From the NCBI GenBank assembly GCA_047967505.1, contig CM106541.1: 64,000 nt of DNA. One strand, written 5' to 3'. The stretch's first letter is position 1. The number at the start of each line of letters is the position of its first letter. Positions 41,517 through 53,516 of the stretch are shown here, piece after piece. Source of the DNA: Dipteris shenzhenensis. Taxonomy: Eukaryota; Polypodiophyta; Polypodiopsida; Gleicheniales. The translations under genes and the position numbers were made by a program. The notes beneath the pieces are model-generated. The model made no database searches and had not been told where the DNA came from. It saw nothing but the letters and a program-made list of their open reading frames with translations.

Positions 41517-44500
41517 GAAGTTTCGTGCCCAACAGGGTTTAGGATTTAGGGTCCAGGGTTTAGGGTTTAGGGTTTAGGGTTTAGTCGTGCTAGTAGAAAT
41601 TGTAAAAATGTATGCATTTGTCCTTCCACGTGGCGCATACCAAATCAGTTGGAGACCAAATCTTGCGTGGATGTATGTCTAGGGTAGCCTAAGAGGCGTG
41701 TGAAGTTTTGTCCCCAACAGATAAGTCCACGTGTGTATTTCATTAGTACGTGCGCCATTTTTCATACGTAGTCACGAGTGCTAGTAGGGATTGTAAAAAT
41801 GTACGCAACTGTCCTTCCATGTGGCGCATACCAAATCAGTTGGGCACCAAATCTTGCGTGGATGTACGTCTACGGTAGCCTAAGAGTCGTGCGAAGTTTC
41901 ATTTCCAACAGATAAGTCCACACGCGTATTTCGTTAGTACATGCGCCATAGCTCATACGTAGTCGTGCTAGTAGGGATTGTAAAAATGTACGCATTGTAC
42001 CTTCCACGTGGCGCATACCAAATCAGTTGGGCACCAAATCTTGCGTGGATGTACGTCTACGGTAGCCTGAGAGCCATGCAAAGTTTAATCTCCAACAGAT
42101 AAGTCCACATGCATATTTGGTTAGTACGTGCGCCATTTCTCACGTAGTCGTGCTAGTAGGGATTGTAAAAATGTACGCATTATACCTTCCACGTGGCGCA
42201 TACCCAATAAGTTGGAGACCAAATCTTGCGTGGATGTATGTCTAGGGTGGCCTAAGAGTCGTGCGAAGTTTCATTCCCAACAGATAAATCCACATGCGTA
42301 TTTCGTTAGTACATGCGCCATAGCTCATACGTAGTCGTGCTAGTAGGGATTGTAAAAATGTACACAGCTGTCCTTCCATGTGGCGCATACCAAATCAGTT
42401 GGGCACCAAATCTTGCGTGGATGTACGTCTACGGTAGCCTAAGAGCCGTGCAAAGTTTAATCTCCAATTGATAAGTCCACATGCATATTTGGTTAGTACG
42501 TGCGCCATATCTCACACGTAGTCGTGCTAGTAGGGATTGTAAAAATGTACGCATTATACCTTCCACGTAGCGCATACCAAATAAGTTGGAGACCAAATCT
42601 TGCGTGGATGTATGTCTAGGGTGGCCTAAGAGTCGTGCGAAGTTTCATTCCCAACAGATAAGTCCACACGCGCATTTCGTTAGTACATGCGCCATAGCTC
42701 ATACGTAGTCACGAGTGCTAGTAGGGATTGTAAATGCCTTCCAAATCACAATCACATATGCCTTCCAAGTTTCTAAGGACTATTTCAATTTCCTTAATAT
42801 GACATTTGCCAATGCACCAATCTAATTATTATGCATGTATAAAAGACAATGAACATAAAGAAGAGAAATCAACACAATTGGCAATTAATGCATGTATACG
42901 GGAATACAAGGAAGGTGTGGCATGCTAGCCCACCATTTTATTTCACTATTTTCTTTTGCATTTAGTGGTTTATGTACAAGAGAAAGGATTGGCGGTTGGT
43001 ATAAGGAAAAGTGTTGGTATTTGGTTTATGTAAAAAGAAAGGGTTGTTGTGGCTATGCACCAAAAAAATATACACATATTAACAATCCCACTTCTCCCTT
43101 TTCAACTCTACTCATGTATGGGAGTACAAGGAAGGTGTGACATGTTAGGCCACAATTTAATTTTACTATTTTCTTTTGACTTTGGTGGTACGCTAACGTG
43201 TAGTCGTGCTAGTAGGGATTGCTTCTACATGGCGCAAACCAGATCAGTTGGAGACCAAATCTTGCGTGGATGTACGTCTAGGGTAGCCTAAGAGGCGTGT
43301 GAAGTTTCGTCCCCAACAGGGTTTAGGATTTAGGGTCCAGGGTTTAGGGTTTAGGGTTTAGGGTTTAGTCGTGCTAGTAGGGATTGCTTCTACGTGGCGC
43401 AAACCAAATCAGTTGGAGACCAAATCTTGCGTGGATGTACATCTAGGGTAGCCTAAGAGGCATGTAAAGTTTCGTCCCCAACAGGGTTTAGGATTTAGGG
43501 TCCAGGGTTTAGGGTATAGGGTTTAGGGTTTAGTCGTGCTAGTAAGGATTGCTTCTACAAACCAAATCAATTGGAGACCAAATATTGTGTTGATGTATGT
43601 CTAGGGTAGCATAAGAGGCGTGTGAAGTTTCGTCCCCAACAGGGTTTAGGATTTAGGGTCCAGGGTTTAGGGTTTAGGGTTTAGGGTTTAGTCGTGCTAG
43701 TAGGGATTGCTTCTACGTGGTGCAAAACAAATCAGTTGGAGACCAAATCTTGCGTGGATATACATCTAGGGTAGCATAAGAGGCGTATGAAGTTTCGTCC
43801 CCAACAGGGTTTAGGATTTAGGGTCCAGGGTTTAGGGTTTAGGGTTTAGGGTTTAGTCGTGCTAGTAGGGATTGCTTCTACGTGGCGCAAACCAAATCAG
43901 TTGGAGACCAAATCTTGCGTGGATGTACATCTAGGGTAGCCTAAGAGGCGGGTGAAGTTTCGTCCCCAACAGGGTTTAGAATTTAGGGTCCAGGGTTTAG
44001 GGTTTAGGGTTTAGGGTTTAGCCGTGCTAGTAGGGATTGCTTCTACGTGGCGCAAACAAAATTAGTTGGAGACCAAATCTTGCGTGGATGTACATCTAGG
44101 GTAGCCTAAGAGGCGTGTGAAGTTTCATGCCCAAAAGGGTTTAGGATTTAGGGTCCAAGGTTTAGGGTTTAGGGTTTAGGGTTTAGTCGTGCTAGTAGAA
44201 ATTGTAAAAATGTATGCATTTGTCCTTCCACGTGGCGCATACCAAATCAGTTGGAGACCAAATCTTGCATGGATGTACGTCTAGGGTAGCCTAAGAGGCG
44301 TGTGAAGTTTCGTCCCCAACAGATAAGTCCACATGTGTATTTCATTAGTACGTGCGCCATTTTTCATACGTAGTCACGAGTGCTAGTAGGGATTGTAAAA
44401 ATGTACGCAACTGTCCTTCCATGTGGCGCATACCAAATCAGTTGGGCACCAAATCTTGCGTGGATGTACGTCTACGGTAGCCTAAGAGTCGTGCGAAGTT

Positions 44501-45490
44501 TCATTTCCAACAGATAAGTCCACACGCGTATTTCGTTAGTACATGCGCCATAGCTCATACGTAGTCGTGCTAGTAGGGATTGTAAAAATGTACGCATTGT
44601 ACCTTCCACGTGGTGCATACCAAATCAGTTGGGCACCAAATCTTGCGTGGATGTATGTCTACGGTAGCCTGAGAGCCATGCAAAGTTTAATCTCCAACAG
44701 ATAAGTCCACATGCATATTTGGTTAGTACGTGCGCCATTTCTCACACGTAGTCGTGCTAGTAGGGATTGTAAAAATGTATGCATTATACCTTCCACGTGG
44801 CGCATACCAAATAAGTTGGAGACCAAATCTTGTGTGGATGTATGTCTAGGGTGGCCTAAGAGTCGTGCGAAGTTTCATTCCCAACAGATAAATCCACATG
44901 CGTATTTCGTTAGTACATGCACCATAGCTCATACGTAGTCGTGCTAGTAGGGATTGTAAAAATGTACACAACTGTCCTTCCATGTGGCGCATACCAAATC
45001 AGTTGGGCACCAAATCTTGCGTGGATGTACGTCTATGGTAGCCTAAGAGCCGTGCAAAGTTTAATCTCCAACTGATAAGTCCACATGCATATTTGGTTAG
45101 TACGTGCGCCATTTCTCACACGTAGTCGTGCTAGTAGGGATTGTAAAAATGTACGCATTATACCTTCCACGTGGTGCATACCAAATAAGTTGGAGACCAA
45201 ATCTTGCGTGGATGTATGTCTAGGGTGGCCTAAGAGTCATGCGAAGTTTCATTCCCAACAGATAAGTCCACATGCGCATTTCGTTAGTACATGCGCCATA
45301 GCTCATACGTAGTCACAAGTGCTAGTAGGGATTGTAAAAATGTACGCATTGTACCTTCCACATGGCGCACACCAAATCAATTCAGACCAAATCTCGCGTG
45401 GATGTATGTCTAGGGTGGCCTAAGAGTCGTGCGAAGTTTCATCCCCAACAAGCAAGTCCACACGCGTATTTCGTTAGTACGTGCGTGAAT
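41512..45490 (+). repeat. Satellite A array 2, interrupted at 42735-43125
   Basis: The same units and the same orientation as at 9.9-11.8 kb. 41512-42480 closely repeats 10845-11830. After the interrupting segment, 43115-45080 closely repeats 9855-11830, including the run of TTTAGGG-bearing units followed by the ~187-bp subtype. A few more subtype units extend to ~45490. This is a segmental duplication of the whole array, not just related monomers. Confidence 0.92.
42735..43125. repeat. Inverted copy of 6640-7030 inside satellite A
   Basis: Satellite A breaks after GTGCTAGTAGGGATTGTAAA, and the next ~390 bp are the reverse complement of 6640-7030. The end of the segment merges into 'ACAAGGAAGGTGTGACATGT', which also precedes satellite A at ~9855. 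A short frame (MYTGIQGRCGMLAHHF...) is not convincing as a gene. Confidence 0.8.
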
Positions 45491-45892
45491 TTTCTTAGTC
45501 ACGTTTTTAAAATGTCCTAATGCACAAAACAAATTACAACATTACTACTAATAAACAATTTTTTGTATTACAAACACAACAAATCCCATTGAGAAGACAT
45601 TGGACATCATGTTAAAAATAGAATCTAATACAATGATGTGTATGAACGTGTATACAGCCATCATAGTGAAATACAAAATATGAGTCCATGAAAATTACAA
45701 TGGTACGGTCACACAGTGAGCCTATACATATCGAATACAAAAAAGTGTAATCAACTAGTGATACCCAATAAAAATCAATCTGATCAACTGATGATCCCAA
45801 AAAATATGATATGTAATGTGCTACTCCTCAGGATCAGCTCTCATGCTAATAGTTGCAAGTATGCTCTCGTGATCCGCCACTGCAAGGCGCCA

Positions 45893-48748
45893 TCATGGAG
45901 TGGACGTCGCCTTGCGAGTGCGAACACGACTCAAAGTAATCTTGATCCCAACAACAAGATGAGAATACATGTATGCCTCCTGATCCGCCATGTACTCCTG
46001 GAACTCAATATAGCGACCACGCCTCTGTATCTGCTGAAAATAGTGGCCACCTACGATCATGCTATGAGCATTGAAGTGCATCCCATGCCCATCCACTGTA
46101 TCCTCATTCAGCACACTCTTTAGCATAGAGCATCGCAACAAGTAATAATCCACACCCTCCTCATTGCCCTCCGAAGCAATAACCGCGAAGATATCACCAA
46201 TACGCAAAATATCTGTAAGCTGGTGAAAATCTCTAGAGGAACTGAATCCCGCATCCTGATCATCATGTATCTCCTCCCAAGGCTGGAAGGGAGAAAGCAC
46301 TCGCCGTACCCATGGATCGGCCCATGGTATCATGGAGCACCCTCCCCAATCATCATCAATGCATGCAGAGCAAAAACATGCAAACCGTCGAGAAAAGATC
46401 GCGGGGTGAGACTCACCTACGCTCCTGATGGAATGGAAATGAAGAGTGCCAGGCACAAAATGACAATCAAAAGGCCTCGACCGATCAAGACTCCCAATGT
46501 CCACGCACCAAAAATACCGGCTCACCACCCTATCGTCACGCGACTGAAACGAGGACGTAGCACTAGTGGATAAGTGCTGGCTGCACCACCGCACCACATC
46601 ATGTGCATCCTTGAAGCGATCGGCACTGTGACGCAACTGGTATCGACGCAAAGCATGCTTCACGCAAGCACCTGCACCATCGTGCTCTCCCTTATCGTGC
46701 CCTGTCTCGAAGTAGCTCCATGTGATCGGAATGCCTGTCTCACGGTGCCATCTGCAGAACCAATAAAACTATCTAGCAGATTTGAACTGACCACCGCAAC
46801 CGTCTGACCAGATCCAGCGCCGCTGCCATGTGACACCATGATCCCTCAAGAAACTATCATGCAAAGTGAAGCAATGCTGCACAAAATGGGCATCATGCGA
46901 TCGATCATCACTAATGTAGAAGTGATACTCTCGCACAATGATGCGTGAGTCCATGGTGCTATCAATGCCATCCACATGAGCCTGTGCATGACGATAGCTA
47001 ATGTGCACAAATATAGCAACTTGCAATATGGCATTGAAAAAAAATATGACTATTGAAATAATTCAATATAATGAGGCAGGGAAAAAATCAATACTCAATC
47101 ACACATCACCTGTTCGGAGAAATAATACTCCGATTGGATCTCATGCTATGGTGCAAAGGTGTAATTCTCCGCAAAGTCCACCACTGAGACAACCACCCCT
47201 ATAGGAAATGTCCTCAAACATGCACAAAACTGACGATCCTCCCATTTCGCGGTGTGCGAGTGGCATATGTAGCGGTACAGCAGCTTCCCTCGAAAACAGT
47301 CAATGAATACAACACATGGTGTCTTCTTCCCCACAAGCTGCAACCTCCTCGACTGTGCACCACCATCTAATGTCAAGGTACAGTACTCATACTACTGCCA
47401 ACGAACCATCTGCACATCACAAGTATCTAGTGCAACTCGTGGCACTCTAGCAAAGTCACCACACAAAGTACACGTGCCTTCCACACAATCAAGGGAGTGG
47501 AATAAAGCATCACCATCTCGTGTACACAATATGGAATGAATGAAGTCGCGAGGGCTAGTAGGAACCACTCCCCTATGACCATCAAGGGAACGGAATACGT
47601 CATACATCAATCCAAAATCCACATGGTAGCGACAACAGCATGTGTCATGCTCCTGAGAGCATCGCACAAACCATGGCCTGCATCGCTCAAATGACCTCTG
47701 CCCAATCTTGAACTCCGGGTGCACCTCTACAAACTAAGTGTACAACTCAGTCTGGGTACACTCCAAAAAACATGCACCATGCTCAATGTACACACCGCGT
47801 GACACCCTCTTCCGCAATGCCTTCTTGAACACCGGGGATGCTCTGCAATGCTCCTCCCAAAACTGTTGTATGAAGGACCTAGTGGAATCATCCAACAATC
47901 GATCGCTGCGAGGTGCACGACCACTCGAAGCCCAAAGAGCATCAGTCTCACTATCCTCTAGACTCTGCCTCCTAATGATGCCTGCTCGTAATGTGCATGG
48001 TGCAATCTGAAGAAGACATGAAGCGGTACGCACATGGCCTATCATATGAGGTCTACTAATGGCAGCCACAATAGCACGACGTGCTGCCAAGGCATCACTG
48101 GAGTTCCTATGCTTAATAGAAGCATAGGAATGTCGAACACTGCTAAGGACCTCGCTAGATACAACCCTATCTCTACGTGCACCAAGACCAGCAAGCCTCC
48201 TACACTCTACCAAGTCAGGGTGATCAATCAGGGACGTAAGAAGAGAAGACTGCGAAGCTAGCGTGAGGTCACAAAAAAAAGACTGCACAATCTTGCTAGT
48301 ACGACGACGGATAGTGGACTTCGGCAAGTCACGTCGTGAAGCAACACTGCTACTGCAAGGTGGGGCAAGGGGATCAATGGGAGATGGTAGGGTGGACGGG
48401 GGAAGGGAGGCGCCAAGCGGAGCGGGGGGAGGGGGAGGGGGAGGGGGAGGGGGGAGGGTGGAGGGGGAAGAGGTAGAGGTGGAGGCCAAAATGTAGGTGG
48501 CTAGGGGAAGGGCGGAGGCTAGAGGTAGGGGAGCGGATGAGCATGGGGGGGCAATGGAGGTGTTGGTTGGGGGTGGAGGTGGGATGTAGAGGTAGAGCTG
48601 GAGGTGGATCAGTGGTGGCAGCGCGAGCTCGAGCTCTAGAGGCTCTCTTGCGCTCACAAGCCTTCCGCTTGCGCTCCTCATCAATGAGATTTGGGGGGGG
48701 GTTCCTACATCTTTCACGTCTACTAGCTCTACGGCTTTGAGAACCCAT
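45893..48748 (-). pseudogene. DDE-type transposase-like gene, broken by four TAG stops
   Basis: From the minus-strand ATG at 48748 (MGSQSRRASRRERC, then basic EERKRKACERKRASRAR) the frame enters a proline-rich stretch where it shifts into the 48717-47734 frame. It then reads on through CRYHVDFGLMYDVF, a VDFAENYTF block (47146-47376), an intron from ~47106 to ~47018, HFYISDDRSHDAHFVQHC, WSDGCGGQFKS (~46775-46810), ETGHDKGEHDGAGACVK and a C-terminal domain ending at 45893. The Asp of VDFAENY, the Asp of WSDGCGGQF and the Glu of KGEHDGAG are good candidates for a DDE triad. I recognise this motif series from uncharacterised transposase-like proteins of plants but cannot name the superfamily. In-frame TAGs are at 47734, 47392, 47146 and 46769. 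A TATA-like CTCTATAAGAC lies on the minus strand near 48838. Confidence 0.72.
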
Positions 48749-48835
48749 TCTCAATGAAAGTAGGATGGAAGGTGTGACAAAGTGATGAGGAGGCAAGAAT
48801 GGCTAAGAATGGGTGAAATGAACCAAAACGTGGTG

Positions 48836-49113
48836 TCTTATAGAGAGCCTCAACTCATCCACTAGATTGCTCTTAGATTGCTCTTCATTATTATTGGTGG
48901 AGAGGTGCTAAGATTGATACTAATTGGCTTAGTTTTGGTGGAGAGGTCTGCTATGCCCAGAGCCCCGATCAGACCTTATACCTCGATCGAGGTATTTAGT
49001 GCATTGCGCATGTATGTATGAACCTTGATCAAGGTATCTCTAGGTGTCCTCGGTCACATACCTCGAACGAGGTATTGTATGCCTCACCCAGCATATGTAC
49101 CTCGATCGAGGTA
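48836..49113 (-). promoter_or_regulatory. TATA box with upstream CCTCGATCGAGG palindrome cluster
   Basis: Upstream of the transposase start lies a minus-strand TATA-like CTCTATAAGAC (~48838). 130-270 bp further upstream are four palindromes of the family seen at 1626-2316: ~48978 (TACCTCGATCGAGGTA), ~49021 (ACCTTGATCAAGGT), ~49058 (ACCTCGAACGAGGT) and ~49098 (ACCTCGATCGAGGT). The second copy keeps perfect symmetry through paired changes. The arrangement mirrors that at 1.6-2.3 kb. Confidence 0.55.
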
Positions 49114-49119
49114 TTGTAT

Positions 49120-49545
49120 GCATCGCACATCGTCATGTGTATACATCTGGCTGATGTGGCACCATGCATGGTCATGATGTGGTAATATAGTCTCTTCCTG
49201 CATGGTCATGATGTGGTACTGGGCCTCTTCGATGACATTGAAAGGTGATGTGGCATGATGAGTTGGCATTCATGAGGTGGTAGATTCACATGGCAAATTG
49301 AGGTGGAGGGATTGGTGACGTGGCAAGGTTGAGGAGGTATGCCAAGGTGGCATTGTGTGATCACATGGCTGATGATGTGGAATGATGAGGTGGCACATGT
49401 GGCAGCACGTGTGGCAATGTAAGGTGACATGGCAAGGAGTGATGTCACATCTGCTTGATGAGATGGCACCACGTGGTCTAACAACGTGGCATGGTTTTGA
49501 TGACTCAGCCTTCCACATGGGCAGCATGCAGACTCCAAAGGCTTG
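49120..49545. repeat. Degenerate GATGTGGCA-type short repeats
   Basis: ATGTGGCA, GAGGTGGCA, CATGGCAAG and CACGTGGCA phrases recur every ~15-25 bp. The His/Ser/Pro-rich minus-strand frames here are repeat artefacts. Confidence 0.7.
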
Positions 49546-49579
49546 CCACTAGGATCGGTGATGCTCCTAGCCTACCTCA

Positions 49580-49623
49580 CCAAGCCTAATACCAAGCCTA
49601 CCTTGTCTTGGTATTAGGCTTGG
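49580..49623. repeat. Perfect 17-bp inverted repeat with 10-base loop
   Basis: CCAAGCCTAATACCAAG (49580-49596) and CTTGGTATTAGGCTTGG (49607-49623) are exact reverse complements separated by 10 bases. Beyond the arms the match breaks after one unpaired base. It is followed by CCCTTTTTCCCCC. It could be an RNA hairpin or a small foldback remnant. Confidence 0.9.
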
Positions 49624-49639
49624 GTGGCCCTTTTTCCCC

Positions 49640-50380
49640 CACAAAAGGGAGATTTAACTATTAGAGGCCATATCGTACGTTTCCCTTACTCAAATTTAAC
49701 CAAAATTTTTTCCTCTTATTCATCATGCAGAGGACTAAAAATATTGACATTTTTGAAATGTTTGGTTATGTTTGAGAATTACTAGATTTATTTTCAATAT
49801 TCTTTGTTGATCCTCTAAGGAGTAAAAGTAAAAATTAAACTTCAATCTTCCTAAATCTAACCGTTGGATTTGGGATTTGATGATTCAACCACACACCCTT
49901 ATGTGCCTACTAACCTTCCACCGAATTGGATTTGCTTAATTATTCAAAATACTAAAAAAAATGTGGTGTGCTACTAAAATGCATGTATTTTATGACTTTA
50001 TTTATTATAAATAATTATTTATAATTAGATAAATCATTCAAAAAATTACCAATAAATCAAGTTAAGCTCTACATAATGCAAAGAGACCACTTACAAAGTT
50101 TCAATAACATTTAATCTAAAATGAGTGAGAAATTTAGAATTTAATATGACACTCTTTGTTCGTGACAAACGTGTGATCACCCTGGAACCATGCCGTGTGA
50201 CACAAAGAAATTTTTTGTGTGTGCATCGAATTTTCGATCAGACTATACGATTGTGTGCACAATAGCAAGTGTGATGTTGTGTGAGAAGACTTCAAAGACT
50301 AGATCCATAGGGAAGTAGGTGAGATTTGCATTTTTGTGTGCTAAAAAGCTTGTTTTTCCACCTCCTTAGGATTGGGGAGT
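49640..50380. other. AT-rich intergenic, no feature seen
   Basis: AT-rich, unstructured to my eye, with no convincing reading frame on either strand. Confidence 0.5.
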
Positions 50381-50416
50381 GAACAAAAAGTGAACACCCT
50401 TAGCTTGCTACCACCC
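50380..50416 (+). repeat. Left terminal motif of the second CACTA copy
   Basis: AAAAGTGAACACCCTTAGCT followed by TGCTACCACCC. The mirror-image copy is at 1525-1560. It lies ~80 bp beyond the stop of the Tnp2 gene, where a subterminal region is expected. A classic CACTA pentamer is not visible at the boundary. Confidence 0.5.
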
Positions 50417-50495
50417 ATAGGTATGACATGCCACCATCTATTATTATCCACCATTGGTTGATAGACAACCTAATTCAAACACAAATACAATCATG

Positions 50496-52591
50496 TTACT
50501 TTTCTTGCATCAAATATTTAAAAGCGAGTATTTTTATGTGTGTGCACAGTACCTGTTCACATTGTTGCGGTAGTACTAGTGTGTCCTTCCTACTTTGCCA
50601 AAACTTTGTGGAGTCAATAGTTACAAAGCCACTTGCATGGCATTTGATTGTTGCATTAGGACCTCTTTCCACCACGTCCTTAGACCACTTTACATCCAAA
50701 ACATACACAAAGAAGCGTCGAAAGTCAAGCATAATGATATCTTGGATTATGCCACAATAATCATCCATGGCTCCATTGGCTCCCTCAAAGCTAGCAATGA
50801 CGCCGCAATCTTGTGTGTTTCTCTTATCATCAATCCGTTGTGTTCGAAAATGCTTGCCCTCACACCATATAGCATTGAACATAGTGCACTACACCAAGAA
50901 AAAATCAATTAAATAAGCAATCTAAATTATAAAAAGCTCCTAGCTTATGCATAACATTCTATATACCGACCTTGCTCATGCATCCCCTAGCATACTCCCA
51001 TTCTTCCATTGTGATATGCATCCCCTCGTCTTTCTCTGCTTTCTCCATTTCATCAAGTAGCCAATCCACATGAATATCCTTTGGAAGTGCTCTTAGATGC
51101 TGAGGGTATGGCACAGGAGATCCGTGGTGTGTATGAAAGAGGGCCCTTTCTTCTTGTCTTCGTGCTCTTAGATGCTGAGGGTATGGCACACGAGATCCGT
51201 GGTGTGTACGAAAGAGGCACCTCGATACCTCTCGAAAGTATCTCTAGCTCATCAATCAAAGGCTCCAAATAAACATCAGGGTTTTTGACTTTATGTTTCC
51301 CTGGAATTAGAAGGGACAGCATGACATGTCCTTTCTTAATAGTCATAGAGGGTGGAAGATTGTAATTCACCAATACCACTGGCCATACACTGTAAGACGT
51401 GCTTTGAGACCAAATGGGTTCACACCGTCCATACCCAATCCAAGTCTCAAGCTCCTAGGTTCTTCCTTGAAGCTTGGCCATGTGTCTTCAATATGCTTCC
51501 ACGAAGGAGAGTCCGCGGGAGTTCTCCACTTGCCATCGGTTGATCGATGGGAGGAATGCCATGACATGAGCTCTGCAATAGATTTGCACAATAGATTTGC
51601 ACTTGAACATATGTTGGATGCGAGGGATTATGGGAAAATGTCGCAATACCTTACGAGGCACGTCCAAGGTTTTGAGATCTGCTCTATATCTTGCCTCTCC
51701 ACAAGTAGGACACTCTCTTGCATCCTTATGTAGTCCACGAAACAAAACGCAATCGTTGACACATGCATGGATGCGCTTGTAATCTAATCCTCCAAGAGAG
51801 GTCACATGTTGCCTTGCCATATCTCTTGAGGTCAGTAATTTATTCTCCCTTGGAAGCATTTTACACAATAGCCTGCACATGAAGACCATAAATGAGGAAA
51901 AGCATTCGAGTAATTGACCCACGCACATAATTCACCATGTTTGCAAAATCAACTTTAAAGCTTACTTGAGTAATGCATTCAAACTTGCATTGCTCCATCC
52001 ATAGATGGTTTGCAAGTTTAGTAACTCAAGGGAGGCACGTAGAACAGAGAATGTGCATCCCTCAAACAGTGGAGTCGATGCTGCGGTAAAAAGATCGTCC
52101 TGCTCCATGCTATTATCCCTCCCTTGATGGACATATAAATCCCGCACCATATCATCAAACACCTCCTCCTCCACGGCTTCATGAGGTAATGGTGGAGGGC
52201 TACTATCACCATCACTCCATGCATCCGTAACGGTCCCTCCTGAAGATCCCACCTCATATCGCCGACGCTTTGCCTCCTCACGACGGGCATAGGGTAACAT
52301 GTGCAGGTGTGGCACTGCATCCTGTATCAAATTAAAACGGGATCATAACTCAAACATATGAACACCCATAGGTATCTCAATCAACCTTAACTTACAAACC
52401 CTTACCCTGTTTACGGTCACATCCCATTCTCCATACTTTGAGATATGATTGAGCGTCATCCTGCGTGCACGATACATGTTTCCTCGACATCGATCACACA
52501 GACATTTGATTTTTTGCTCCAACCACATTTCGCGATGGTGGATACGGAGGGATTCATCCTCACTGGAGCTACTTGTTGAAGATGGAGACAT
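50496..52591 (-). pseudogene. CACTA transposase Tnp2, internally deleted and frameshifted
   Basis: Read on the minus strand. Exon 1 from 52591 has CLCDRCRGNMYRARRMTLNHI. Exon 2 (~52320-51966) has PLFEGCTFSVLRASLELLNL followed by GWSNASLNALL. Exon 3 (from ~51887) has GLDYKRIHACVNDCVLFRG, CPTCGEARY, KVLRHFPIIPRIQHMF, then LRLGLGMDGVNPF, NYNLPPSM and LIPGKHKVKNPDVYLEPLIDEL. These are the standard order of Tnp2/Transposase_21. A last exon (~50888-50496) matches the DUF4216-like tail (YCGIIQDIIMLDFRRFFVY). The D-MHI-KN to HL-VHL part, present in the 1-776 copy, is missing. A perfect 13-bp tandem duplication at 51577-51602 shifts the frame, a second shift lies near 51370, and an in-frame 75-bp duplication occupies 51087-51236. 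The copy is surely inactive. Confidence 0.85.
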
Positions 52592-52654
52592 CCTACAAAC
52601 AAACAACCCACCAAATTTGCTCTTCTTTAAATGCTTAATTTAAACTCTGTGTTG

Positions 52655-52790
52655 CGTCTATCTCCGCATCTATAGTCGCATCTAACATCGCGTCTATCGG
52701 CGCGTCTAAACGCACGTCTACTCTATGTATTTCGATGCGCCTATAGACGCGCTAATAAACGCGACTATAGACGCGGCTTTTAAACCCGCT
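52655..52790. repeat. GCGTCTAT / ATAGACGC array 2, between divergent CACTA genes
   Basis: TTGCGTCTATCTCCGCATCT, TCGCGTCTATCGGCGCGTCT and then, reversed, GCGCCTATAGACGCGC and GACTATAGACGCGG. Orientation flips at ~52735. It lies between the 5' ends of the leftward Tnp2 gene and the rightward TnpA-like gene. Confidence 0.8.
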
Positions 52791-53184
52791 TTTCGGCACG
52801 CCGCTCGCTTTGCTTTTCTTTACCTTACTTAAACTTCGCGAGCAGCTTCCTTCCTTCTTTATTAGCAGTTCCATAGATTCGAAGCTTAAGAGAGAGCCTC
52901 CCATACACAGTTCCAAGCTTTCACTCAAGAGAAAGGGATCGTACCTACACTTGCTTCCAAGCCTAAAAGAGAGGAGGAGTACGAACAAGGAGAAGAAACA
53001 AGTTTGGAAAAGAAAGATCCTTCCATACCTTTTTCCAAGTAAGTCCTTTTGAAGTTGTTCTTGCTTGCTCTTTCCAGTTTTGTACTTTCTCGCATCCACG
53101 AAATGCAGGATCTAGGTATGAGCGACACGTTCTTTTGTCGGGCGCAACGTCCTTTTCGACTTTTTAGTATTCTCACCTGTCGGA

Positions 53185-53440
53185 GCGCGTCTATAGGCGC
53201 ATCTCAGGGCGCGTCTAAAAGCACGTCTACAGGCGCGTCTATCTGCGCGTCTGGCTTGTTGCAGACACACACAAACGCGTCTGTAGACGCTCACACAGAC
53301 TCCCTGTTAAACGGACTTTTAAACGCACTGTTAGACGGAGGGTTAGACGGACTGTTAGACGCGCTTTTAAACGAATTGTAAAACGCTCCGTTAGACGCGT
53401 CTATAGACGCGCAAATCAGACGGGTCTATAGACGCGCTCT
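53185..53440. repeat. GCGTCTAT / ATAGACGC array 3, in the TnpA-like gene's first intron
   Basis: First half (53185-53260): GCGTCTATAGGCGC, GCGTCTAAAAGCAC, GCGTCTATCTGCGC. Second half (53280-53440): repeats of TTAGACG or TAGACGCG, ending in GCGTCTATAGACGCG at ~53398 and GGGTCTATAGACGCGC at ~53420. The block lies between a donor-like CCAA|GTAAGT at 53036 and an acceptor TTTTTTCCAG at ~53510. Confidence 0.82.
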
Positions 53441-53516
53441 GACAGAGCCTCTTTTTTCTTCCCCTTTCTTCTCAGCTCCCAAAGTAATAGATTTGTTTCC
53501 TTTTTTCCAGTTCAAC

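Noticed and set aside
50887-50904. CACTACACCAAGAAAAAA as a CACTA terminus
   Set aside because: It looks like a classic CACTA end, but on the minus strand it is the pyrimidine tract and AG acceptor preceding the last Tnp2 exon, which fits the gene structure better.
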